Origin: Arthrobacter sp. QXT-31
GTDB taxonomy: Bacteria; Actinomycetota; Actinomycetes; Actinomycetales; Micrococcaceae
Reading direction: 5' to 3'
Assembly: GCF_001969265.1 (NCBI RefSeq)
Contig: NZ_CP019304.1
Location: forward strand, 1,798,001-1,862,000
Length of the DNA: 64,000 nucleotides
Shown: positions 43,374 to 51,538 of the stretch, one piece after another
Layout: every line of letters begins with the position of its first letter
Position numbering within the stretch: the first letter of the stretch is position 1
Position numbers and translations under genes: made by a program
Notes under the pieces: model-generated
What the model was told of the DNA's origin: nothing
Seen by the model: the letters and a program-made list of their open reading frames with translations, nothing else
Databases searched by the model: none

Positions 43374-43730
43374 CTACCCGGCGGAGACCTCGCTTGCCAA
43401 GGGGTCGGCGCCGGGCTGCGCCTCCGGCGCGGACCCTTCCGGGGATCCGTCGTCCGGTCCGGCTCCAGCGAGGCGGCGCCGCCGAAGTTCGTCGGTCACC
43501 TGAAGGAACCAGAAGCGGGCACCAATGACAGGGCTGGGCGTGTCCAGGTGCCGGAAGAGCCCGTCCGCCAGGCGCGCCAGCGGGGCGTCCGGCATGGCCG
43601 CAAGGGTTGCGGCCGGATCCACTGCCACGTTCAGCGATCCGTCCAGGAGGCGGCACAGTTCCTCGTCGGACATCTCACCGGCCACGATGTCGTCACGGAT
43701 GGCTTCGCCGTTCACCGCCGCGCCGGTCAT
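43374..43730 (-). CDS. Protein of unknown function, paralogue of the 9259 gene
   Basis: This 118-residue protein shares a 40-residue core with the gene at 9259-9483: LARLADGLFRHLDTPSPVIG, then A-x-x-W and TDELRRRR. An additional N-terminal helix region (DEELCRLLDGSLNVAVDP) and a disordered acidic tail are present only here. ATG at 43730 has GGAGG with a short spacer; the open frame to 43904 is not supported. It is convergent with the 42869 membrane gene. Confidence 0.7.
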   Translation of the reverse strand: MTGAAVNGEAIRDDIVAGEMSDEELCRLLDGSLNVAVDPAATLAAMPDAPLARLADGLFRHLDTPSPVIGARFWFLQVTDELRRRRLAGAGPDDGSPEGSAPEAQPGADPLASEVSAG

Positions 43731-43942
43731 CGCCCGCCTCCGGCCGGTCCAAAGCAGTGCTCGCGGAAGTCTGGAGTAGCGCGCAGGGGATACTCCATCC
43801 GCACCGGCGCACGCAGTTTTTGATTCAAGAGGTCCCCAAAAATGAGAGTCCGAAGGCCAACTGCTTAGCCCTGCCCGATCGTACGGAAATGTCCCCCCGG
43901 TCACAAGTTCCGCGGGACCCGCGCGCCGTGCGGAAGCGTCCG

Positions 43943-44296
43943 TCAGGTGCCCAGAAGCTTAGGGGCGGCCGCCTCAGGCCAGTCGATGCACTGCGTGTAC
44001 ACCTCGTGTTTGCGCAGATACCGGGCGGTAAAGGGGCAATGCGGAATGATCCGCTTTCCTGACGCCACAACGTCATCGAGGGCAAAGTGGACGAGCACCT
44101 TGGCCAGCCCCTGGCCCTGGAACTGCTCAGCCGTCTGCGTGTGGATGAAATCCACGTGCCCGGGCTTGTCCACGAACCTGACTTCCACCGCCAGCTTCCC
44201 GCCCACGTGCAGTTCGTAGCGGTGGAGCGCATCGTTCCGGAACGTGGTGACGTCCGGGGTGAAATGGTCCTCGGTGGCTGCCGTGTTCTCCGTCAT
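43943..44296 (-). CDS. Small GNAT-like N-acetyltransferase (YjdJ type)
   Basis: A 117-residue minimal GNAT domain of the YjdJ/NATD1-like group: RYELHVGGKLAVEVRF, then FIHTQTAEQFQGQGLAKVLV with the acetyl-CoA loop QGQGLA, and the late CPFTARYLRKHEVY with a conserved Cys. Acceptor unknown. ATG at 44296 overlaps the stop of the upstream acyltransferase (ATGA), so both are translated from one message. Confidence 0.85.
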   Translation of the reverse strand: MTENTAATEDHFTPDVTTFRNDALHRYELHVGGKLAVEVRFVDKPGHVDFIHTQTAEQFQGQGLAKVLVHFALDDVVASGKRIIPHCPFTARYLRKHEVYTQCIDWPEAAAPKLLGT

Positions 44297-45606
44297 GGTT
44301 CGACATTGGCACTTAAAGGCTGTGCTGGCAATGGCCGGGTGCCGCGCGCGGGAACACGTCCCAGCAACAGCACGGCCAGGGCGAAGCAGGCGGCGCCGCT
44401 GCCCAGGAGTCCCAGCGTCAGGCCGTTGAGGGCGGCGTCAGCCACCGGAACAAAAACGACGACGGCGGCGGTCACCACGGCGGCCGGTGCCCGGCCCCGT
44501 GAGTGCATGGCCGGCGTCGGCCGTTCCTCCAACCGCCCGAACACGAGCACCGCGGGCAGCAGGAGCAGGACCACCCCGAGGAAAACGAGCGGGCGCGACC
44601 ACCACCATTCCGCGGTGCCCGAGGCGGGTTTGGGGAAGTCGGTCAGCAAAAGGAACCCGGCCATGGCTGCCAGCAGCGGCAGATGCCAGAGATAAACGGT
44701 CATCGCATGGCGGCCCGCAACGGCCACCACCGCACGGATCCAGCGCACGGCGGCGATGGCGGTCAGCAGGGCACGGGACAGCTGCAGCACCGCAGCCTGC
44801 GAGATGCCCAGCAGGAACAGGCTGAGGTTGGGCGGATTCAGGTTCACCAGCATGTTGTCGCGGTACAGGCCCAGCATCACCAGGACGAGCATCAGCAGGT
44901 TGCTGGCCGCCGCCAGCCCCACAAGCTGCGACCTGCTCCAGCGGTCCAGCCAGCCATCCGCTACAAGGAACCCGAGCTGCTGCACGGCGCACCACACGAA
45001 CACCATGTTGATGTAGGCGAGCGTCGGGAAAGCGCCGCGGAAGCAGTCCACGGTCACCACCAGCGCCACCAGCCCCAGGAGCGTCAGCCACGGGGCACGC
45101 TGGTGCAGCCGGACCAGGAACGGGATGTTCAGCTGGGCCGCCAGGTAGGCCGCAAGGAACCACAGCGGCATGCCCGCCCCGCTGGCCAGCAGCTGCACCA
45201 CCTGCGGATCCACACCGGCCAGCAAAGCACCCCAGAGGCCAACGAACATCACCGCCAGCAGGGCCGTCGCCGGGCGCACCAGGCGCAGCAGGCGGGACTG
45301 GACGAACTCAAAGCCGTTGCCACCACGGGCCTGCATGCGCCGCCAGGACTGCGCCCCGGTGATGCCTCCGGCTACGAAGAACAGCGGCATCACCATGAAG
45401 ACCCAGATGACCGGCTCGAACCAGTCCTGCTCGGCCAGGGTGTTTTCGGTGGTCACGGTGCCGTCGGGGTGCAGCACCGGGCTGGTCATCATGCAGTGCC
45501 CCACTACCACGAGGGCAAGGCAGATAAAGCGTGCCAGATCGATGGCCAGGTCGCGGGCGGGCACGGTCACGTCCCGCCCGGTCCCGGGCTCCAAGGAATT
45601 CTTCAT
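44293..45606 (-). CDS. Membrane acyltransferase (OafA/Acyl_transf_3 family)
   Basis: The 437-residue protein has about ten membrane helices. The start ARDLAIDLARFICLALVVVGHC carries the family's His in the first helix, and VYLWHLPLLAAMAGFLLL lies near the end. MVMPLFFVAGGITGAQSWRRM is the conserved second segment. Such proteins O-acylate sugars or cell-envelope polymers at the membrane. ATG at 45606; it is first in a two-gene unit with the small GNAT. Confidence 0.87.
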   Translation of the reverse strand: MKNSLEPGTGRDVTVPARDLAIDLARFICLALVVVGHCMMTSPVLHPDGTVTTENTLAEQDWFEPVIWVFMVMPLFFVAGGITGAQSWRRMQARGGNGFEFVQSRLLRLVRPATALLAVMFVGLWGALLAGVDPQVVQLLASGAGMPLWFLAAYLAAQLNIPFLVRLHQRAPWLTLLGLVALVVTVDCFRGAFPTLAYINMVFVWCAVQQLGFLVADGWLDRWSRSQLVGLAAASNLLMLVLVMLGLYRDNMLVNLNPPNLSLFLLGISQAAVLQLSRALLTAIAAVRWIRAVVAVAGRHAMTVYLWHLPLLAAMAGFLLLTDFPKPASGTAEWWWSRPLVFLGVVLLLLPAVLVFGRLEERPTPAMHSRGRAPAAVVTAAVVVFVPVADAALNGLTLGLLGSGAACFALAVLLLGRVPARGTRPLPAQPLSANVEP

Positions 45607-45706
45607 GGCGCCCCCACCAATGGAACTCGCTTACGTCGTTGTGTTTTCCATTGTGCTCCTGCTGGCCCGTCTATGGCGGGATGGAGTTTTCCGGGTCAGC
45701 GGCTGA
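45605..45706 (+). CDS. Possible 33-codon hydrophobic small protein
   Basis: On the plus strand, ATG at 45605 follows AAGGAATTC with an 8-base spacer and reads a 33-residue peptide with one membrane helix (MELAYVVVFSIVLLLARLW) and a basic end. It overlaps the start of the acyltransferase and the stop of the aldolase gene in antisense. The hydrophobic pattern is suggestive, but the evidence is thin. Confidence 0.3.
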   Translation: MAPPPMELAYVVVFSIVLLLARLWRDGVFRVSG

Positions 45707-46565
45707 GGATTGCCAGCGTGCTGGTGCCGAAGTCCTTCGCGGCGGCATTCCATTGCGCCAGCAGCCCCTGCAGGTTCTCGCCGTCGGCCCTGTACCCGGG
45801 AAGCTGTTCCTCGAGGGTGGCAAGGACGCCGGTGCGGAGCTCCGTGTTGAAGTTGACCTTGCCCACGTTCATGGCCGGGGCCTTGGCCAGCTCGTCGGCC
45901 GGGATGCCGGACGCACCATGGAGCACCAGCGGGATGTGGGTCCGCACGGCGATGTCCTGCAGGACGTCCCAGCGCAGCCGGGGCTCCCCCTTGTACTTCC
46001 CGTGCACGTTGCCCACGGCCACCGCGAGCAGCTGCGCCCCTGTCCGCGCCACGAAGTCCTCCACCTGGGCGGAGTCGGTGAGGCCGGCAACCTCGTTCCC
46101 GGCGGCCTCCCCTTCGGCCCCGAACGCCTTGTCCTCGTCGCCCGCCAGGCCGCCGAGCTCAGCCTCCAGGACCACGCCGGCATGCCCTTCAGCCTCGAGC
46201 GCGGCCCGTACAGCACACACCAGGGCGATGTTTTCTTCGTACGGAAGAGCCGAACCGTCCGCAAGGACAGAGTCCGCCCCGGCCGCGACGGCAGCGGTGA
46301 TGACGTCTATGTCGGTGGCGTGGTCCAGCTGCACGGAGACCGGCACGGAGGCGGTGTCGGCCAGTCCCCGGAGGGCCGAGATGAGCCGCAGGCCATTAGC
46401 CGTGGCGGCAGTCTTGGGCGCCACCAGGAGGATGACGCCGCGCTGTGCTTCCTCCGCGGCGCTCACGACTGCCAGGGCCGTGGTGAAGTCGTAGCACGTG
46501 AACGCCGGGACGGCCGACCCCTGCTTGAGGGCGCCGACCACCAGCTCATCGAGTTGTGCCCGCAT
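45696..46565 (-). CDS. Class II fructose-bisphosphate-type aldolase
   Basis: The 289-residue protein is a zinc class II aldolase of the FbaA/GatY/KbaY family: QLDHATDIDVITAAV (zinc His), EAELGGLAGDEDKA (conserved Glu and monovalent loop), HGKYKGEPRLRW and VLHGASGIP. It probably cleaves the phosphorylated four-carbon keto-acid or a related ketose phosphate made by the two genes upstream. In known threonate pathways this step is done by a different, AraD-like aldolase (OtnC). ATG at 46565 shares one base with the dehydrogenase stop. Last gene of the operon. Confidence 0.87.
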   Translation of the reverse strand: MRAQLDELVVGALKQGSAVPAFTCYDFTTALAVVSAAEEAQRGVILLVAPKTAATANGLRLISALRGLADTASVPVSVQLDHATDIDVITAAVAAGADSVLADGSALPYEENIALVCAVRAALEAEGHAGVVLEAELGGLAGDEDKAFGAEGEAAGNEVAGLTDSAQVEDFVARTGAQLLAVAVGNVHGKYKGEPRLRWDVLQDIAVRTHIPLVLHGASGIPADELAKAPAMNVGKVNFNTELRTGVLATLEEQLPGYRADGENLQGLLAQWNAAAKDFGTSTLAILSR

Positions 46566-47473
46566 CAGCCCTCCCCGGTGGTGCGCTTGGTGGGGGCAAC
46601 CACCTTGATGACGGCGGAGTCGTCCGCGGCGGCCAGCCCGTGGGCCTGGCCCAGCAGGTACAGCTGCTCGGCGGCGGCGGCAACGGGGGTCGCCAGCCCT
46701 GCACTGCGGGTCGCCTTGCCCACGATGCCCATGTCCTTGACGAAGATGTCCAGCCGGCTGAGCACTTCCGCGCCCTCCTCGGAGTAGGCCTCCAGGATGC
46801 GGGGTCCGCGGTTGGACAGCATGAAGGAGCCCGCGGCCCCGGCTTCGAGGGCGGCCAGGGTCTTGGCCTGGTCCAGGCCGAGGGCGTCGGCCAGCGCCAT
46901 GGCCTCGGCGGCCGCCGCGATGTGGATACCGCACAGCAGCTGGTTGACGGTCTTCAGCGCCTGCCCGTCACCGGGCTTGTCGCCGACCACGGTCAGTGTG
47001 GAGGCGAGCAGCTCCAGGACCGGACGCGCCGATTCCAGCGCTGCTGGCTCGGCTCCGACGACGATCAGCAGGTCGCCTTCGCCTGCACGCTTCGGGCCGC
47101 CGGACAGCGGGGCATCCACGAGTCCGACGCCGAACTCCGCCAGGCGGGCCACGGTGGACGGGATGGCTTCCGTGCCCACCGTGCTGGTCAGGATGACGAC
47201 GGCGCCGGGCTTCAGTACCCAGGCCACGCCGTTCGCGCCGAACAGGACGTCATCCAGCTGTTCGCTGTTGCGGACCGCCAGCAGCAGGGCGTCGGTGTCC
47301 TGGGCGGCGTCCCGGGCGGAAGCGAAGGTCTTCACGCCGGCCTCTTCGGCGAGGCGCAGGCGCGGCTCGGCGATGTCGAACCCGTGGACGGTCAGCTGGC
47401 TGGCGAGGCGGGATGCCATGGGCAGGCCCATGGCGCCCAGGCCGAGGACGGTGACTGTGTAATTCGAGGTCAT
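46565..47473 (-). CDS. 3-hydroxyisobutyrate dehydrogenase-like (L-threonate dehydrogenase-type) enzyme
   Basis: The 302-residue beta-hydroxyacid dehydrogenase has VLGLGAMGLPMA (NAD motif), DAPLSGGPKRAGEG (substrate motif) and GQALKTVNQLL with the catalytic lysine. Next to a DUF1537 kinase such enzymes oxidise threonate or erythronate to 3-oxo-tetronate (LtnD type), and that is the best guess here. ATG at 47473 follows AAGGAAC. The next genes on both sides are 10 or fewer bases away. Confidence 0.88.
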   Translation of the reverse strand: MTSNYTVTVLGLGAMGLPMASRLASQLTVHGFDIAEPRLRLAEEAGVKTFASARDAAQDTDALLLAVRNSEQLDDVLFGANGVAWVLKPGAVVILTSTVGTEAIPSTVARLAEFGVGLVDAPLSGGPKRAGEGDLLIVVGAEPAALESARPVLELLASTLTVVGDKPGDGQALKTVNQLLCGIHIAAAAEAMALADALGLDQAKTLAALEAGAAGSFMLSNRGPRILEAYSEEGAEVLSRLDIFVKDMGIVGKATRSAGLATPVAAAAEQLYLLGQAHGLAAADDSAVIKVVAPTKRTTGEG

Positions 47474-47483
47474 GGTGTTCCTT

Positions 47484-48959
47484 CTAGAAAGTGTTGCTGA
47501 GCTTGCTGGTGACCTGGGCGAGTGACTCATCGTCACCGACGTTGCCGGCGAAAACGATGTACGGAATCCCCTTCGCCGGGCCGTCGACGGGCTCCCACAG
47601 GCTCACGATGCCGGGCAGCATGGGCCCGCGGACAATGGCGTGCCGGATCTCCAGCCCGTGAGCGGCAACATCCGAGGACGTGATGCCGCCCTTGGCGATG
47701 ACGAACCGCGGCGGGAAGGTCTTCAGCGTCCGGTTCACCACGGCGACGACGGCGGCGGACACGGTCCGCGCGATCCGCAGGCTTTCGGCCGGGTCATCGG
47801 TTTTGATGAGCAGGCGGCTGGTGTGGACGATAACGTCGCCGCTGCGCAGCGCTTCGACGACGGTGTCCACCGTCTGGTCGAGGTAGGCGGGTGCCTCCTC
47901 GCCGAGGAGCTTCTCGACGTCGATCTCCACGATGCGGGCACTGCTGTGCCGGTCCGTGAGCACCTTGAGCTGCCGGGTGGTCACGCCCACGTGGGAGCCG
48001 ACGACGATCAGGCCGCCGGCCTCGGACGGGGTGTTGCCCGCGTAGGCTTCCTCGCCACTGAGTTCAGGCCTGATGTCCTGGCCGATCCGGGCGCGCATGA
48101 ACGGCGGGCCCACCCGGTACAGCAGCTTCTTGCCGCGGCGCTCGGCCTCTTCGAGTCCCAGGGCCAGGGCGCGCATGTCGTTTTCGGTGACGATGTCCAC
48201 CACGATGGGGGTGGACGCCGTGGCCGGTTCAATCGCGTCAGCGATCGCCTTGGCAGACACCTCGGGCTGCCCGGTGGCGGAGCCGGCGCGGATGATGTTC
48301 AGGTCCAGCACAATGACGGACTCGGCGGCGAAGCGGCCCTGGGACTTCTCTTCCACATACTTGGCCATCTCGGAGTTGGCGAAGCCGAAGGTGGCGTCCT
48401 TGGCGAACTCGGTCTCGGCCACCGGGGTCAGTCCGCCGGCCTCCGGTCCGCGGGTGTAGTGCACGCCGCCGATGGTGATGCGGCCGGCGTCGGGGAAGGC
48501 AGGAACCATGACGACGCCGTCGGTCGCCTCGCCGCTTTCCGCCGCCACGGTGGCTGCGATGACATCCGGTTCCAGGGGAAAGTGTCCGCGCAGGGTCGAA
48601 TCGCTGCGGCTCACAAAGCCGAGCCGGACCTCCCCTTGGCCGTCACGGGCCGCGGCGAGGGCGTTGCGGACTACCTCCTCATTGCGTGCAGCCGCTTCTC
48701 CCGGGTCAAGGCTGCGGGTGTTGGTCAGCACGTAGACGGCGGGCTTACCCTGATGGAGAGCCCACTGGAAGTCCGCAACTTCCCAGCGGGTGAGCACGGG
48801 CAGGTCTGCAACGGACTGCGTGCCGGTGGGGTCGTCGTCGAGCACCACCAGAACGCGCGGTGACGTGGCGGCGGTGGCGGCCACAGCGTCGGCGACCTGC
48901 CGGGCAGGGATCTGGAGTTCGGCGGGGAAGGCGGCCAGAACATCGGATTCGAGGGGCAC
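47484..48959 (-). CDS. otnK: Four-carbon acid sugar kinase (DUF1537)
   Basis: The 491-residue protein starts its N-terminal domain with LVVLDDDPTGTQSVADLPVL and has VVIGSHVG-like GLIVVGSHVG in the middle and the nucleotide-binding FVIAKGGITSSDVAAHGL near the C-terminus. These are the hallmarks of the DUF1537/OtnK kinases, which phosphorylate 3-oxo-tetronate or related acid sugars. GTG at 48959 follows GGAG. It is the first gene of a kinase-dehydrogenase-aldolase operon divergent from a GntR regulator. The symbol is by family; the substrate is not proven. Confidence 0.88.
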   Translation of the reverse strand: MPLESDVLAAFPAELQIPARQVADAVAATAATSPRVLVVLDDDPTGTQSVADLPVLTRWEVADFQWALHQGKPAVYVLTNTRSLDPGEAAARNEEVVRNALAAARDGQGEVRLGFVSRSDSTLRGHFPLEPDVIAATVAAESGEATDGVVMVPAFPDAGRITIGGVHYTRGPEAGGLTPVAETEFAKDATFGFANSEMAKYVEEKSQGRFAAESVIVLDLNIIRAGSATGQPEVSAKAIADAIEPATASTPIVVDIVTENDMRALALGLEEAERRGKKLLYRVGPPFMRARIGQDIRPELSGEEAYAGNTPSEAGGLIVVGSHVGVTTRQLKVLTDRHSSARIVEIDVEKLLGEEAPAYLDQTVDTVVEALRSGDVIVHTSRLLIKTDDPAESLRIARTVSAAVVAVVNRTLKTFPPRFVIAKGGITSSDVAAHGLEIRHAIVRGPMLPGIVSLWEPVDGPAKGIPYIVFAGNVGDDESLAQVTSKLSNTF

Positions 48960-48992
48960 TGTGCACTCCGTTGTGTCGGATCTGTCTAGGGA

Positions 48993-49018
48993 CTGACGTG
49001 TCAGATGTCAGACATCTG
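48993..49018. promoter_or_regulatory. Operator for the GntR regulator of the acid-sugar operon
   Basis: CAGATGT-CAG-ACATCTG (49002-49018) is a perfect 7-base dyad, overlapped by CTGAC-GT-GTCAG (48993-49004). It lies in the 158-base gap between the kinase and the GntR gene, as expected for a FadR/FCD-type regulator. Confidence 0.65.
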
Positions 49019-49117
49019 GCGTTTGATGCTAGTGTGGCATAACGCACAGCACGTGCGCAAGTACACTTTTTGCACACATCCCCGGCCAATAAAGGCCGCA
49101 CACGCTGAACGGAAGAA

Positions 49118-49852
49118 ATGGCACGCAAATCACTGGTGGGTGTCGTCGCCGACGAACTCCTTGACCGCATCATCTCCGGGGAATTTCCGCCAGGCAGCAG
49201 CGTGCCGGGGGAACTGGAGCTCAGCGCACGCCACGATGTCAGCCGCATGACAGTGCGAGAGGCGATGAAGACCCTGGAGGCGCAGCGCATCCTTAGCGTG
49301 GAACGCGGCCGCGGCACGTTCGTGAACCCACTGAACCGCTGGTCGTCACTGGAGGCGGTGCTGCGGGCCGCCTCCGAGGGACAGAATGGCGCGGCCGCCG
49401 CGGTCCAGCTGATCGAGCTGCGGCGGATGCTGGAAACGGGCGCCTGCGAGCTGGCGGCGCACCGCATTACCGACGCCGAGCTTGACGGCCTCCGGGACTG
49501 TGTGGCGGACATGCGGAAGGCACACCAAAGCAATGATGTGGCCAGTTTTGTCGCAGCCGACCTCGCGTTCCATGACCAGATTCTGCACGCGTCCGAGAAC
49601 GTGTTCGTGGCCGTGCTCTTCGAACCTCTGCACCGCGTTCTCGAAAAGGGGCGGACGGAGACCTCGAACGTGCCGGACATCCAGGAACATGCCATCGGGC
49701 ACCACCAGAACATTTACGAGGCCCTGGCTGTAAGGGATCCGCAGCGCGCACGCAACGCCATGGACGCCCACATGCAGCAGACCCTCGACGACCTCAGAAG
49801 CTACGTGCTGGAAGTCCCCGAGGAATCATGTCAAGATGCCCGCCTGGGTTGA
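49118..49852 (+). CDS. GntR/FCD regulator with IS-altered C-terminus
   Basis: The 244-residue protein has a winged HTH (ELSARHDVSRMTVREAMKTLE, then RILSVERGRGTFV) and an all-helical FCD domain with metal-site histidines (DLAFHDQIL, HAIGHHQNIYEAL). It likely represses the divergent kinase-dehydrogenase-aldolase operon until an acid-sugar ligand binds. An insertion sequence starts at 49831, inside the last codons. Without it, the sequence would read GAA TCA TGA; the stop is lost and seven foreign residues (CQDARLG) are added. The FCD core is intact, so function is probably kept. ATG at 49118 follows GGAAG. Confidence 0.9.
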   Translation: MARKSLVGVVADELLDRIISGEFPPGSSVPGELELSARHDVSRMTVREAMKTLEAQRILSVERGRGTFVNPLNRWSSLEAVLRAASEGQNGAAAAVQLIELRRMLETGACELAAHRITDAELDGLRDCVADMRKAHQSNDVASFVAADLAFHDQILHASENVFVAVLFEPLHRVLEKGRTETSNVPDIQEHAIGHHQNIYEALAVRDPQRARNAMDAHMQQTLDDLRSYVLEVPEESCQDARLG

Positions 49853-51048
49853 TTCGTGGAATCATTTGATTTTGCCCGGATGGCGGGCTGCTTCTTGGGG
49901 GCTTGCTTGGCGGTGGTCAGGGTCAGGAGCTCTGTGCAGAGGGCCTGGATCTGGCGTTGGATGGCGGCCGGGTTCAGTGGCCGGTTTTCACGTTTCAGGC
50001 GGGCTTTGGTGGCTTTGGTGACGGTGCCGGTGTCGGCCAGGACGCGCTGGAACGGGGTGGCGGGCGCGTCGTAGGTCTTGGTGACCTTCGCGCCGGTCCG
50101 GACTTTCGCGACGAGTTTTTGCTGGGGTCCGAAGTGGTTGGTCAGCAGCCGCTGGAGCGCCCAGATCCGGTTCAGCAGTTCCAGCTCGCCGGGTGTGTCG
50201 TAGCGGTGGTAGCCGACGGTCTGACGGATGACGTGCCAGTTCTTCTGCTCGACATGGGCGCCGTCGTTCTTGTTCCCGGACCGGGACCGGGTGAAGGTCA
50301 GTTTCTCCTGCTCACACCAGCGGAAGAGTTCCCAGTTGATGAACTCCGAACCGTTGTCCGAATCGATCCCCAGGATCGGAAACGGGAACGCGGCGGTGGC
50401 GTCCTTGATCGCCGCGAAGACCCATTTCTGCGCCTTGTTCCGCACCGACCGGGTCTCCGTCCAACCGGTCGCGATGTCAGTGATATCAAGGGTGAAGCAG
50501 AACTCGCCCTGGTTATTGCCGCCCTCGTGGCCGACCAGATCGATCTCCACGAACCCGGGCACCGCATCATCCCACTCGGCCCAGGTCCTCACCGGAATCG
50601 AGTCCTTCAGCAGCGTTCCAGGTTTGGTGTGGGACCGGCCGCGGGGCTCCAGTTTCGCCCGGTCGGCCTTGAGCCGGCGGTCGATGGTCGCCGGTGAGAT
50701 CGTCAGCAGCTGGGCCGCCGTGGCGGCGTCAATGCGGAGCTCTTTAAACCGCCGCAGCCGCGGGACCAGGTCCGGCAGCGCTGCTGCGAGGAGCCGCCCG
50801 CAGGGCGTTCCCTGGACCGCCCAGCAGAACCGCAGCGCCTCGATCACCGGTTCCCCGTACAGAGGCGGCCGAGTCGGCCTGGGCAGCACGGCCCTCAGTA
50901 CCAGCGCCTGCCGCAGGGCCTTGCGGGCGTGGTCGCGGTGCCATCCCGTCGTCGCGCACAGCTCATCGAGAATCTGCTTCTTCACGGCCCGGTCCGAGCG
51001 GGCGTAGCGGGTGGCGATGACCTTCGTGACAGCCCTGCGTTCACTCAT
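49831..51048 (-). CDS. DDE (rve-type) transposase
   Basis: The 405-residue protein has an N-terminal HTH region (VTKVIATRYARSDRAVKKQIL, then GWHRDHARKALRQAL) and an integrase-like DDE core: FVEIDLVGHEGG (first Asp), LGIDSDNGSEF (second Asp) and HVEQKNWHVIRQ (Glu). It matches IS transposases often labelled integrase catalytic domain proteins, possibly the IS1202-like group; the family is uncertain. No frameshift or stop is seen, so the element may be active. ATG at 51048 follows GGAG; an ATG at 51060 is equally open. Confidence 0.85.
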   Translation of the reverse strand: MSERRAVTKVIATRYARSDRAVKKQILDELCATTGWHRDHARKALRQALVLRAVLPRPTRPPLYGEPVIEALRFCWAVQGTPCGRLLAAALPDLVPRLRRFKELRIDAATAAQLLTISPATIDRRLKADRAKLEPRGRSHTKPGTLLKDSIPVRTWAEWDDAVPGFVEIDLVGHEGGNNQGEFCFTLDITDIATGWTETRSVRNKAQKWVFAAIKDATAAFPFPILGIDSDNGSEFINWELFRWCEQEKLTFTRSRSGNKNDGAHVEQKNWHVIRQTVGYHRYDTPGELELLNRIWALQRLLTNHFGPQQKLVAKVRTGAKVTKTYDAPATPFQRVLADTGTVTKATKARLKRENRPLNPAAIQRQIQALCTELLTLTTAKQAPKKQPAIRAKSNDSTNQPRRAS

Positions 51049-51157
51049 CGAAAGCTCCATGGCTCACAGTGCCGACACGGCAAACGCCACCCCGGCGGAC
51101 ACGCCGCTACGCGGGCATTCTCAAATGATTCTTCGAATACCGCTACGCGGGCATCTT
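49831..51157. mobile_element. Complete insertion sequence (about 1.33 kb) in the GntR stop codon
   Basis: The element is bounded by imperfect inverted ends. AAGATGCCCGC on the left (49833) matches the reverse complement of GCGGGCATCTT on the right (51147-51157), and a second inner pair is GAATCATTTGA on the left and TCAAATGATTC on the right. TCATG is found directly outside both ends (49826-49830 and 51158-51162), a likely 5-base target duplication. Joining the flanks restores GAA TCA TGA, a clean stop for the GntR gene. It carries one transposase gene. A 15-base direct repeat, CCGCTACGCGGGCAT, occurs at 51104-51118 and 51140-51154 near the right end. Confidence 0.85.
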
Positions 51158-51255
51158 TCATGAGTCAACGCGAAGTCTAGTTCCGCGGCGCCCCGTCCGA
51201 TACTCTGCAGGAACGGCCCGCAGCCGGGTATGGATGGCGATCACGAGGAGCGAAG

Positions 51256-51468
51256 ATGTCTAACAACACCTACAGCATTTCTGAAATTGTCGGAACCTCA
51301 ACAGAAGGCGTCGACGCGGCCGTCCGGAACGGAATAGCCGACGCCGCCAAAACCCTGCGGAACCTGGACTGGTTCGAAGTCAAGGAGATCCGCGGCCACC
51401 TCGAGAATGGCCAGGTGGCCGACTGGCAGGTCACGCTCAAACTCGGATTCCGCCTGGAACGGGAGTAG
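51256..51468 (+). CDS. Dodecin family flavin-binding protein
   Basis: A 70-residue dodecin: TYSISEIVGTSTEGVDAAVR, ADAAKTLRNLDWFEV with the flavin-sandwiching Trp, and EIRGHLENGQVADWQVTLKLGF. Dodecins form hollow dodecamers that store or buffer FMN or FAD (and CoA in some actinobacteria). ATG at 51256 follows GAGGAGC. It has its own terminator and lies just beyond the right end of the IS. Confidence 0.92.
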   Translation: MSNNTYSISEIVGTSTEGVDAAVRNGIADAAKTLRNLDWFEVKEIRGHLENGQVADWQVTLKLGFRLERE

Positions 51469-51493
51469 ATCCCGCCGCATAGTAACGGAGATC

Positions 51494-51537
51494 AGTGATG
51501 CGGCGCCGGCTGTTGTTCAGCGGCGCCGCATCACTTG
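51494..51537. terminator. Terminator after the dodecin gene
   Basis: AGTGATGCGGCGCC (51494-51507) pairs perfectly with GGCGCCGCATCACT (51522-51535) around a 14-base loop, followed by TTG. It lies between the dodecin stop and the convergent small gene and can serve both. Confidence 0.85.
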
Positions 51538-51538
51538 C

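Noticed and set aside
49833..51157. IS boundary with a 2-base TC duplication instead of TCATG
   Set aside because: The inverted ends would then be symmetric, but the transposase stop would need flanking bases and the restored gene would not stop cleanly; TCATG explains both better.
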